Of a stretch of DNA of 64,000 bases, positions 16,550-24,499 are shown piece after piece (position 1 is the stretch's first letter; each line of letters opens with the position of its first letter). The translations under genes and the position numbers were made by a program. A model generated the notes under the pieces. That model saw only the letters and a program-made list of their open reading frames with translations, did no database searches and was not told where the DNA came from. Source of the DNA: Brevundimonas sp. UBA4553 (GTDB lineage Bacteria > Pseudomonadota > Alphaproteobacteria > Caulobacterales > Caulobacteraceae); contig NZ_DGLD01000004.1 in assembly GCF_002387245.1 (NCBI RefSeq), positions 1-64,000 of the forward strand, in the 5' to 3' direction.

Positions 16550-18084
16550 TAGCAGCCGTTCAGGCAGAGGATGACCTGCTGGGGCGCCATTTGCGACTGC
16601 ATGGCGGCGAAGGCGGGGTTGCCGCGCAGGCGTTGGAACAGGGCCAGGTGCAGCGGCGTGGACCCCGAATATTTGACGTGGATGTTGATCTGACGCGCGT
16701 CCTGTCCAAGGAAGGCATGCTGATCGACGCCTGGGATGGCGCCGAGCGCGTCCAGGAGATCGGCCTGAACGCCCATGTTCAGGTCGTTTCCGCGCACCGT
16801 CAGGGTGTATTCGGCAGGGGCCGACGCGGACTGGACGGCTGAGGTTTGAGCGCGACTGACATTGCGCCATTCGCGTTGGATCTGCGGGCCGAGGGCGGCC
16901 GCGACCTGGCTGGCCAGAACCGCAGTCAGGCGGTTTTCGCAGTCGGAACTGTTGCGGCCGACGCCGGTCGCCTCGCGGAAGGCGGAGCCGACGTTCTGGC
17001 CGGTGGCGGTGCTGTAGGCGTCGGCGTTGAAGGCGCCGGTGCATTCGACCTCGCCGGTCGCGGGGTGGCGGCCGCCATGATTGATCTCCAGGGCGCCCGA
17101 CATGAAGAAGGGCGCCGACTGGCTTTGGGCGTACTGGAAGAAGGCGTTCAGCTTGCCGCTGGCTTGCAGCTCGGTGAACAGCGGGGTCGGCCCGGGTTGG
17201 AAAGCCGCCATCAGCGGCGTGACGCTGGCGGTGCCGATGTCGTAGTTGACCAGGCCTTCGGTCAGAGCCGAGACGGCCGCGCGGCCGGTGGCGCTGTTAG
17301 CGGCCGACTGGAAGGTGATGCGCTGACGGAAGCGCACGTCGTCATGGGTGCTGGCCTCGATATTGGTGCGGTCGATCAGCGCGGTGTCGCTGGAGGAGGC
17401 GGAGGACGAACGCGAGCGCTGGGCGCTGGAGCTTCTGCCCGATCCGCTGACGGCGACCGACCCGCCCCGACCGCTTGCCGCGCCGGCGTAACGGCCTTGC
17501 GAGGATTGGCCCGAGGCGGACGAGGACGACGACCCGGAGCGTTCGCGGTTGCTGTAGGCCAGGGCCGATTTGTCGCTGAAGGCGGAGCCGCTGTCGCGAT
17601 CATATTCGGTGACGATCTCGGCCGGTTGGCTGAAGTCCGGCGCCACGCCGATGGCCTCGTCGATCATGACCACGATGCGTTGCTGTTGACCGCCGCCGCG
17701 GCGCGAGGAGGAGGCGAGGCCCAGATCATCCAGAGCGCTTTGGAACCATTGACGGTCGATGCTGGCCGACAGGGTGACGTTGAAGGCGTTGCCGACCCGT
17801 TCGGAGGAGCGATCGACGATCATGTCGTTGCGGATCTGGACCGCCAACTGATCGACCATCTCCGGCGTCAGTTCGCCCATGCGTTCGGCGCCGAGGACCT
17901 GGCGGGCGAAGGCGCGGACCACATCGGCCTTGGCCAGGGCTTCGGCCTGGGCCCGCACGGCGTTCGCGTCGCGGGTGACCGGCGCGGAGCCGCTGCCGGA
18001 GACGACGTTGGACACTTGGGCGAAGGCGACGGAGCTGATCGCCGCCAGGGCCACGGCGGCGAAGCAGGAGGTTTTGAAAGTCAT
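16549..18084 (-). CDS. exported protein with Ser-rich low-complexity middle
   Basis: A 511-residue exported protein (signal peptide MTFKTSCFAAVALAAISSVAFA). The N-terminal domain (about 35-125: AQAEALAKADVVRAFARQVLG, then a VSASID-type strand ending RQWFQSALDDLGL) looks like the FlgT N-terminal/LPP20 type. A Ser/Gly/Arg low-complexity linker spans about residues 185-235. The rest contains cysteines (LCLNGC at the extreme C-terminus, and ECTGAF, SSDCEN) that may form disulfides. Not recognised as a named family. Stop/start overlap with the next gene indicates coupled expression. Confidence 0.6.
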   Translation of the reverse strand: MTFKTSCFAAVALAAISSVAFAQVSNVVSGSGSAPVTRDANAVRAQAEALAKADVVRAFARQVLGAERMGELTPEMVDQLAVQIRNDMIVDRSSERVGNAFNVTLSASIDRQWFQSALDDLGLASSSRRGGGQQQRIVVMIDEAIGVAPDFSQPAEIVTEYDRDSGSAFSDKSALAYSNRERSGSSSSSASGQSSQGRYAGAASGRGGSVAVSGSGRSSSAQRSRSSSASSSDTALIDRTNIEASTHDDVRFRQRITFQSAANSATGRAAVSALTEGLVNYDIGTASVTPLMAAFQPGPTPLFTELQASGKLNAFFQYAQSQSAPFFMSGALEINHGGRHPATGEVECTGAFNADAYSTATGQNVGSAFREATGVGRNSSDCENRLTAVLASQVAAALGPQIQREWRNVSRAQTSAVQSASAPAEYTLTVRGNDLNMGVQADLLDALGAIPGVDQHAFLGQDARQINIHVKYSGSTPLHLALFQRLRGNPAFAAMQSQMAPQQVILCLNGC

Positions 18085-18093
18085 GAGAAACTC

Positions 18094-18612
18094 TTAGGGA
18101 CGGGTGTCGAGGACGACGTCGCCGGCGCGGATGACGTCGCCATCGGCGCTTTCGATGATCTCCACGTCGCCGGCGCGGATGCGGCTGGTCGGCGCAGCGG
18201 GCGCCTTGCCCGCCCGGCGCGGGCGGTAGGCGGCGAGCGCCTGATGGTCGCGCACCGTGTCAAAGGCGGGGTCCGCGAGAAGGGCGGCGACGTCGGGCAG
18301 GCCAGCGGCGACCGCGCGCTGCAGGGCGGCGGCGGACGCTTCCGCGTCGCCGAGGCGCGCCTGGGCGCGGGCGGCGGCGGCGTGCAGGCGGGCGTCGCCG
18401 GGGTATTGCGCTTGCGCCTCAGCGGCCAGGCGGGCGGCTTCGCCGTAGTTCATGCGCGCCAGACTGTCGTCGATCGCGGCCAGGCGGCTGTCGGCGTTGG
18501 CCTCGGCCGCTTCAGAAGCGGGCGGCGCCTCGGGCTTGTTGCAGGCCGCCAAGCCGAAGGACGCGAGCGCCGCGGAACAAAGGAGCGTCGGAAGAGAGAG
18601 ACGAAACGCCAT
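18094..18612 (-). CDS. TPR-like lipoprotein
   Basis: A 172-residue lipoprotein (lipobox FGLAAC, C24). The central part is helical and TPR-like (ARMNYGEAARLAAEAQAQYPGDARLHAAAARAQARLGD). The C-terminus carries two copies of an IRAGDV(E/V) motif. It is the first gene of the minus-strand run, 9 bp before the Ser-rich protein, so probably an operon of four exported proteins down to 13828. Confidence 0.6.
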   Translation of the reverse strand: MAFRLSLPTLLCSAALASFGLAACNKPEAPPASEAAEANADSRLAAIDDSLARMNYGEAARLAAEAQAQYPGDARLHAAAARAQARLGDAEASAAALQRAVAAGLPDVAALLADPAFDTVRDHQALAAYRPRRAGKAPAAPTSRIRAGDVEIIESADGDVIRAGDVVLDTRP

Positions 18613-19102
18613 GGACAGCTCAAGATCCTCTTGAAATTGCGGCGTTCTTAGCGCGGCCGCGACGAAAGCTTCGCTGTAAAGTCTTAGCTTGGCGTTATCG
18701 CGACGATCAATGTTCTTTTAAACTTGTCCACGGTTTCGGGGCCTGTCGGAGGGGCGCAGACGGCTGTCCGGGCAGGGGCGCTGTCTTCCGCAGCGGGCGG
18801 TCCTTGGTCACAGCGGGATGAAGGTCCCCCGCTTCCAGACGGCGGCTTCGCGAACGATCAGGGCAGGCTTTCGACGCGCCGTCGCCGGATGAAACAGAGC
18901 CGCGTTCGGCGACAAGGGCGGCCGCCCGGCCTCAAAAAAGGGGCGGCTCGGGCGCGGGCCCGACAAGGGGGGGCGCTGGACGCCGCAACCGAACCGCCCG
19001 GCCAGGCTTGAGCCGTGACAAGCGATCAAGCCATGGAACGCGGCGCCGCGCGACCCCTAAAAATCGAGGTTCCTTCGAGGGGCTCGCCGCCCACCCTGCG
19101 CG
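18613..19102. other. intergenic, no gene seen
   Basis: About 490 bp between two minus-strand operons. It holds the promoter region of the 18612 gene (AT-richer stretch near 18660-18725). No gene or RNA recognised; the open frames here show no coding character. Confidence 0.4.
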
Positions 19103-20134
19103 TCAGCGGTCGGCGAGCATCACCAAGACGGGCGTTTCGGTTTCGGCGCGCACCTGCGCCAGCCAGTCGCGGGGCGTGACGCCCCTCTGCTCGAGGTCCG
19201 CCAGGGGCGCTGCGCGGGTTAGGGCGGCGGCCTCGCGCTGGCGCATTTTGCGCACCGTGTCGCGCACCGCCTCGTTGGCGCGGGCTTGCACCAGAGCCCA
19301 TTGGCGCGTGCCGGGCGGCGCATCGCTCTTCCTTTGTTCGATCCGGCTGAGATCGGCCAGGCCGAGACCGCCGGTCAGCCGCTCCAAGCTTCGGGCGCCG
19401 TCGGCCGCCGCCTCGCGGGCGGCCTGGGTCTCGTTGCCGGCGATCAGGGCCGAGACGCGAAGGGCGGCGGTGAGCGCCAAGGCGTCCAAAAAGGGATCGG
19501 CGAGCGCATAACGTCGGGCGTCGCCGGCGAGCATGCGATCGGCCCGCAGTTCAAAGCGCGCCTGGTGGTGCAGCGCGGCGCGCGCCACCTCTCGCCAGCG
19601 GCTTTCCGCGGCGGCGTCCGACAGGCGCCACGCCTCGTCCGCGCTGCGCGCCAGCGCCTGGATTTCGACGAACTCGAGATCGACCGCGTCTTGCTGAATT
19701 TGGTCGATCTTGCTGCCGACGTCGGCGATCTGGTCTGACAGCGCGTCGACCGCTTTGCGCACCGCCTCGATCCGCGCCGACATGACGGCGAAGCCGACCA
19801 GGGACACGCCGAGACCGGCGGTGCTGACGGCGAGGTTCGCCGCCCCCAGGGTTTTCAGCACGGCCATGCCGGCCTCCAATCGCTTGACCCCGGCGCGAAT
19901 GAGCTCGCCCTGGACTAACTGACCGAGGTCGGCGGCGATGCTGACCGAGGCAAGGACGGGATTTTGTGTCTGCAGCGCGCGCGGCGCCGCTTCTTGCAGA
20001 AAACTGACGATCCGGCCGTTGGCGGCCTGGCGGATCGTCGATCCAAAGAGACGGTACTCGCCGGTCGCCAGGCCGAGCAAAAGAGGGCCGGGAATCTCCC
20101 GCAGCAAGAGCCCGCCGATGGCCCCGGCGATCAT
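19103..20134 (-). CDS. membrane-associated helical protein, unknown (second gene of pair)
   Basis: A 343-residue protein; not recognised. It is mostly helical: a hydrophobic N-terminus (MIAGAIGGLLLREIPGPLLL), a second hydrophobic stretch at about residues 93-117 (LGAANLAVSTAGLGVSLVGFAVM), immediately followed by a coiled coil (EAVRKAVDALSDQIADVGSKI), then a long soluble helical part. A hydrophobic hairpin next to a coiled coil recalls alpha-pore-forming toxins and membrane-acting defence effectors, but this is only an architectural similarity. The start overlaps the stop of the upstream gene by 4 bp, so the two are co-translated. Confidence 0.6.
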   Translation of the reverse strand: MIAGAIGGLLLREIPGPLLLGLATGEYRLFGSTIRQAANGRIVSFLQEAAPRALQTQNPVLASVSIAADLGQLVQGELIRAGVKRLEAGMAVLKTLGAANLAVSTAGLGVSLVGFAVMSARIEAVRKAVDALSDQIADVGSKIDQIQQDAVDLEFVEIQALARSADEAWRLSDAAAESRWREVARAALHHQARFELRADRMLAGDARRYALADPFLDALALTAALRVSALIAGNETQAAREAAADGARSLERLTGGLGLADLSRIEQRKSDAPPGTRQWALVQARANEAVRDTVRKMRQREAAALTRAAPLADLEQRGVTPRDWLAQVRAETETPVLVMLADR

Positions 20135-20769
20135 GACAGGCTGACCCGGCTGGCGTGGGCGGTTTCGTCGATCAGGCCGATCAGCTGCGAGAGCGGGTCA
20201 CAGCCCGCCTCGTCGTTCATCCAGGCCCGTTCGATCCGCTTGGCCGCGGCCGTGCGCAGACGGTCGACCAGCTTCAGCCTTTCATTGACGAGCTGGTCCG
20301 CCGCCGCGCCGGCGCTGTCGATCACCCCCGCCGCCTGCTTGCGCAGCCGGCCCGGCAGGTCCGTGAGCCAGGCGGCCGGAGGCGTGGCGGCGGGGGGCGG
20401 CGGGGTTTCTTCGCTCGCCGGCGCCGAGGCGGCCTCGAGCGTCGCCGAAGCGGCGCTCGGAAGATCGAGCTTGGCGTCGCCAAGGCCCTGGGACAGCGTC
20501 GTGAGGCGCTCGGAGATGGCGACCAGCTCTTGCGCGGCCGCAGACAAGAAGTCCGGCAGAGCCTGGTCCAAGGCCGCCGTCATCAGGGCGTCGATGCGGG
20601 TCGTGGCCAAGGCCGACGGGAAGAAGGCGTCGCGGGCGGTGGCGTCGTGAAGATCGCGGTCAAAGGCCGCGCGGGCGTCGACGGCCTTCAAGTTGAACAG
20701 CGCCGCCGCGGCCGTCATCTGCCGGTCGCGCCATTCGGCGACGGCTTGCCTTTGATAGCCCAGGTCCAT
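20131..20769 (-). CDS. helical soluble protein, unknown (first gene of pair)
   Basis: A 212-residue soluble helical protein with a Pro/Ala linker around residue 120 (EETPPPPAATPPAA). Not recognised. ATG 20769 has GGGGGAGAAG upstream. It is coupled by ATGA overlap to the membrane-associated partner at 19103, so the two probably form one functional unit. They lie beside nuclease genes in a probable defence island. Confidence 0.6.
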   Translation of the reverse strand: MDLGYQRQAVAEWRDRQMTAAAALFNLKAVDARAAFDRDLHDATARDAFFPSALATTRIDALMTAALDQALPDFLSAAAQELVAISERLTTLSQGLGDAKLDLPSAASATLEAASAPASEETPPPPAATPPAAWLTDLPGRLRKQAAGVIDSAGAAADQLVNERLKLVDRLRTAAAKRIERAWMNDEAGCDPLSQLIGLIDETAHASRVSLS

Positions 20770-20910
20770 CTTCTCTCCCCCTCGACGATCAGGACGTGTC
20801 GAACCTTCGCCATAACGGGGATTCGCGGGGGCGCAACCGGGCGCCGCTCGGGCGGGGCTGCGGCCCAGGCGGCATAAGATCTGTTAGACGCGCCCGGTTC
20901 GTCTCCCCCG

Positions 20911-21219
20911 TCACAGGCCGGGCCACGTCCAGGCGTCTAGCGGCGGCAGCCGCTTGAATGGCACCGACGCTCGCGCCAGGGCCCAGATCCGCCAGGCGCC
21001 GTAGTCCGCCGCGGCTGCCGCCGCCGAAACGACCGCGGCGGCGACATAGGCGCGGATCGCCTGCGCCTGCTGATGTCGGGCGGCTCGGTCGGCGAGCCGC
21101 TCCCTAAGCGCGGTCTGCGCGTCGCGATAGGCCAGGCGCTTCTGAAGGTCCGCGTCAGCACGTGGTGGCCCATAGCGGCGTCTCCTTTCGAGTCCGTCTG
21201 GGACGCCTCGCCGCGGCAT
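20911..21219 (-). CDS. small Ala-rich membrane protein (start uncertain)
   Basis: The C-terminal part (ADADLQKRLAYRDAQTALRERLADRAARHQ, then AIRAYVAAAVVSAAAAAADYG) looks coding: an amphipathic helix followed by one membrane segment. An AAAGGAG site near 21189 precedes an ATG in the neighbouring frame, not in this one, so either the start is non-canonical or there is a 1-base indel. It lies divergent from the 21277 gene. Confidence 0.35.
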   Translation of the reverse strand: MPRRGVPDGLERRRRYGPPRADADLQKRLAYRDAQTALRERLADRAARHQQAQAIRAYVAAAVVSAAAAAADYGAWRIWALARASVPFKRLPPLDAWTWPGL

Positions 21220-21276
21220 GATACCGTGATGCTTGAGGCGAGGGCGGGGGGCGCTCTCCGAACGAGGGGGAAGCGC

Positions 21277-22269
21277 ATGGCGCTCGTTTTGGTGCACAAC
21301 GCCGTGGTGGCGAACCCGGCGCATCAATGGGACGACGTCGAGGGCGTCCACTACCACTATCCGTCAAAGTATCGCGGCAAGATCGTGACCGGCGCGCCCT
21401 TCGTCTATTACCGCGGCGTGCATCGCCCAGGCGGCAAACGGGGCCCGGCGGAATATTTCGGCGCCGGCCGCATCGGCGACATCTGGCCCGATCCCGACCG
21501 GCCGGGCGCCTGGTACTGCGCCATCGACGACTACCAAAAGTTCGCCGCCCCCGTGCCGGCCAAGGTTGACGGCCAAAACCGCGAGATCATTCCTGTTAAC
21601 CTCTGGCGCGACGGCGTGCGCCGGCTCGATCTCCAGGTCTACACCGGCATCCTCGCCGTCGCCGGATTGACGCCGGTCCTGGTTGCGGCGCCGAGCCCAG
21701 GGTCGACCTCAGCCCCCATCTCAGCGCCCCTAGCGGCCCCCATCGCGCCGCCGGTCGCAGCGGCGATTGAGACGGCCGAGCTGATCGTGCCGCCCAAACG
21801 GGCCGGGCCGCGCCGCAACGGTCAGGGCGGCCGCGGCGGCGAACGCCGCAGCCGACAGGCCAAGGCCGTGGGCGACTGGGCCGAGGCGGTGGCGCTGACC
21901 TACCTGCAGGCGAGCGGCGGGCTTTGCGTGCACCGCGCCGCGATCGGCGAGACGCCGGGGTGGGACATCGACTATGTCGATGCCGCCGGCCGCCTGCAGC
22001 GGGTCGAGGTTAAGGGGACGGTGGCGGCGGCCTTCACCGGGGTGGAACTGACCGCCAACGAGTGGGCCGCGGCCCACGCCCACGGCGACGACTATTGGCT
22101 CTGTCTAGTGGCCGACTGCTACACCGCCCGTCCCAAACTGCAGTTGCTGCGGAACCCCGCCGCCACGCTTGCCGCCGGCGATTGGAGCGCGCGCCCGAGC
22201 GTCATGGCCGTGGCCTTTGCGCCAACGGCCGACGACCGCCACGAGACTGAAAAGGGAGATGAGGTTTGA
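21277..22269 (+). CDS. PUA/EVE-like N-terminus plus NO VEIN (DUF3883) nuclease-like domain
   Basis: A 330-residue protein starting at 21277 with GAGGGGG just upstream. Residues 1-110 (VEGVHYHYPSKYRGKIVTGA, PFVYYRG, YFGAGRIGDIWPD) read like the beta-barrel reader domains (EVE/SRA-like PUA fold) of modification-dependent restriction enzymes; this is an inference from pattern. A Pro/Ala linker follows (about 135-170). The C-terminal part (GDWAEAVALTYLQ, GWDIDYVDAAGRLQRVEVKGT, FTGVELTANEW) is the DUF3883/NO VEIN C-terminal domain, a PD-(D/E)XK-type fold with D-x12-EVK. It is translationally coupled to a second nuclease-like gene (DUF4268). Likely a restriction-type defence protein. Confidence 0.65.
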   Translation: MALVLVHNAVVANPAHQWDDVEGVHYHYPSKYRGKIVTGAPFVYYRGVHRPGGKRGPAEYFGAGRIGDIWPDPDRPGAWYCAIDDYQKFAAPVPAKVDGQNREIIPVNLWRDGVRRLDLQVYTGILAVAGLTPVLVAAPSPGSTSAPISAPLAAPIAPPVAAAIETAELIVPPKRAGPRRNGQGGRGGERRSRQAKAVGDWAEAVALTYLQASGGLCVHRAAIGETPGWDIDYVDAAGRLQRVEVKGTVAAAFTGVELTANEWAAAHAHGDDYWLCLVADCYTARPKLQLLRNPAATLAAGDWSARPSVMAVAFAPTADDRHETEKGDEV

Positions 22270-23243
22270 GCCAGGATCGGTTGGGGCGGCTTGAACGCGT
22301 CGAGCTGCGCGATATTTGGCTGAGCGAAGCCATCGATTTCACCCCGTGGCTGGCCCGCGAGGACAACTTGAAGCTGCTCGGCGAAGCGCTTGGCATCGAT
22401 CTGGAGCTGGAGGCGCAGGAAAAGCCGGTCGGGCCATTCCGCGCCGACATCCTGTGCAAAGACCTGGGAACCGACTCGTGGGTGCTCGTCGAAAACCAGT
22501 TGGAACGCACCGACCACACCCACCTCGGCCAGTTGATGACCTACGCCTCCGGGCTGGAGGCGGTGACCATCGTCTGGATCGCGGCGCGCTTCACCGAGGA
22601 GCATCGCTCCACGCTTGACTGGCTCAACAGGATCACCGACGGCGACTTTCGGTTCTTCGGCCTCGAAGTCGAGCTGTGGCGCATCGGCGACTCGCTGGCC
22701 GCGCCTAAGTTCAACATCATCTCCAAGCCCAACAACTGGTCTAAGGCCGTGGCCCATGCGGCCCGCGCCATCGACGACGCCGAGCTTTCCGAGGTGCGGC
22801 TGACGCAAAAGGGGTATTGGGCGGGCCTGCATGCCGCGCTGAACCAGAAGAACGGACGGATTTCGGGCGACCGAAAACCTCAAGCCCAGTCCTGGATGGC
22901 CTATCCCATCGGTCGAACCGGCTTCAACCTGGGCGCAGTCATGATTCGGCCCAAACGGCAGATCCGCGGCGAACTCTACATTGCCGGCGATCAAGCCAAG
23001 CTGTTCTTTGGCCTGCTGCAGCAGCAGGCTGAGATGATCGAGGCCGAGCTTGGCTACCCTCTGATGTGGGAGGAGTTGCCGACCAAGCGCGACGCGCGGG
23101 TAGCTGTCTATCTCAACGATCTCGATCCCGAAGATGAGGGCGATTGGGGCCGCCAGCACGCCTGGCTTGCCGATCGCCTGAACGACCTGCATCGCGTGTT
23201 CAGTATACGTGTGCGGCGCCTCGGGCCTGAAATAGCTGAATGA
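22266..23243 (+). CDS. DUF4268 nuclease-like protein
   Basis: A 325-residue protein with a TTG start overlapping the preceding TGA, preceded by GGAGATGAGG. The first 130 residues have GPFRADILCKD...WVLVENQLERTDHTHLGQLMTYASGL: the D-x13-ENQ form of the PD-(D/E)XK active site, a hallmark of DUF4268 proteins. The remainder is the DUF4268 domain (WMAYPIGRTGFNLGAVM; LFFGLLQQQAEMIEAELG). Coupling to the reader/nuclease protein upstream suggests that both act together on DNA. No methyltransferase gene is adjacent. Confidence 0.75.
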   Translation: MSQDRLGRLERVELRDIWLSEAIDFTPWLAREDNLKLLGEALGIDLELEAQEKPVGPFRADILCKDLGTDSWVLVENQLERTDHTHLGQLMTYASGLEAVTIVWIAARFTEEHRSTLDWLNRITDGDFRFFGLEVELWRIGDSLAAPKFNIISKPNNWSKAVAHAARAIDDAELSEVRLTQKGYWAGLHAALNQKNGRISGDRKPQAQSWMAYPIGRTGFNLGAVMIRPKRQIRGELYIAGDQAKLFFGLLQQQAEMIEAELGYPLMWEELPTKRDARVAVYLNDLDPEDEGDWGRQHAWLADRLNDLHRVFSIRVRRLGPEIAE

Positions 23244-23442
23244 TGGAGGCGCGCGCCCTAACGTCATGACTGACCTTCGGGCGCTAGAAGACAGCGGCGA
23301 ATGTCGTCGTCATCAAGCGTCTGACGCTCGGTGCTGCAATTTTTTTACGCAAGGGCGTGCGTGAAGGCGATTAGTGCAGTCGGGGACTTTCACACTGGTG
23401 TCGATGCTGTTTCCAGATAGCTAGAATTCGAAGGACTAAGCG

Positions 23443-23661
23443 ATGGACAAGGGATTTACCGTTGAAGTCACCACTGAGGCCGTCGGTGGAGGGTTCAGTG
23501 TAGAGTATTTTCTCGTGCTTGCGACCTCGCCTGGGTCCGCAGAAAAGTTTGTTCGGAGCGCTCTCGGAGAAGTGGAGCGCGTCGTGATTAAGACGAGTTG
23601 GGAGCCGCACGACCATTTTGTCGTCCGTGGTGCAAGGATGATGTCCGTTGGAAAGTGGTAG
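23443..23661 (+). CDS. small hypothetical protein, DUF4160 partner
   Basis: A 72-residue protein with AGGA upstream. A soluble beta-rich sequence (FTVEVTTEAVGGGFSVEYFLVLATS). Not recognised. It overlaps the next gene by 14 bp, so the two form a unit. The size and layout are like those of toxin-antitoxin pairs, but no toxin fold is evident. Confidence 0.55.
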   Translation: MDKGFTVEVTTEAVGGGFSVEYFLVLATSPGSAEKFVRSALGEVERVVIKTSWEPHDHFVVRGARMMSVGKW

Positions 23662-24043
23662 TCATCAAGTCACAATCACGCTCAACCCCCTGGAACGATC
23701 GCTCAACCTAGCTCATGACGCCGCCATCGAGAGACTGCCTCAGCTGCTGCTCGAACACATGGTGCGCACGCCAACCCTTGGATCGTCCAAACGGGTAAAG
23801 CTTGAGGTGTTTTCTGATGAACATCCACCGCCCCATTTTAGGGTTTCTTACGACGGTTCGAGTGCAAACTTTGCTATTCAGACGGGCCTTCGCCTCGACG
23901 GCAACGCTTCTCTCGCAGTTAAAGACCGCACGGTCGCGCAGTGGTGGCTAACATACAGAGTCGCGATCGCGGCGTTGTGCAACAAGACTCGCCCGACAGG
24001 CCGCACCGTGGGCGAGTTCGTAGCCCCGGCGGATTGGCGTTAG
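23648..24043 (+). CDS. DUF4160 domain protein
   Basis: A 131-residue protein with a TTG start inside the preceding gene. FSDEHPPPHFRVSYDGSSANF is the DUF4160 signature (normally HPPHFHV). DUF4160 genes commonly sit next to DUF2442-like small genes in toxin-antitoxin-like loci; here the partner is the 72-residue protein. Function not known. Confidence 0.65.
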   Translation: MESGSHQVTITLNPLERSLNLAHDAAIERLPQLLLEHMVRTPTLGSSKRVKLEVFSDEHPPPHFRVSYDGSSANFAIQTGLRLDGNASLAVKDRTVAQWWLTYRVAIAALCNKTRPTGRTVGEFVAPADWR

Positions 24044-24144
24044 AGAGAGTTTCTCTGGGTTATGCCCAAACGCGATCTCAGTGCACATTCGGAAAATCGC
24101 ACTTTACCAAGCGACTGCGTCTGCAGCCCGTTAGTTGAGGCCTT

Positions 24145-24384
24145 TCACGTAGTCGAGCCCAAGTTCGTTTTCACGATCAGCAAAAGCGCGACGTAGACGA
24201 CCGGGATCAGTCGAGAAGCGATCCATTCAACCTGAGACGCGCTCAGGCTATCGGTATCTGAGGAGGCGTTGAGCGCAGTCTGATAGGTCGCTTCGAGATG
24301 TTGGTCTACAATTCCTTTTACAACCAACGGCATCTCATCAGCCGCCCCACCCTTCGCAAGTTCCGCGCTGAGGCTGATGGGCAT
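24145..24384 (-). CDS. possible small C-tail-anchored protein
   Basis: A 79-residue frame with one hydrophobic C-terminal segment (IPVVYVALLLIV) and a helical N-terminal part. No good ribosome binding site, so real coding is uncertain. It lies just beyond the hsdR stop, with no obvious role. Confidence 0.3.
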   Translation of the reverse strand: MPISLSAELAKGGAADEMPLVVKGIVDQHLEATYQTALNASSDTDSLSASQVEWIASRLIPVVYVALLLIVKTNLGSTT

Positions 24385-24499
24385 GGTCGGCGGCTGCCGC
24401 CTAGATAGGGTCGGGGAGGGGGTTTTTCGATCTTGGCCAGTTAAGCTGACAACGCTGGAGGAAAATCTCAGGGGCAGGTCAGTTTCCCTGACAACGGGA

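Noticed and set aside
16846..18651. Plus-strand frame (601 codons) opposite the Ser-rich exported protein
   Set aside because: Antisense shadow; low-complexity Gly/Ala/Arg content and no start signal.
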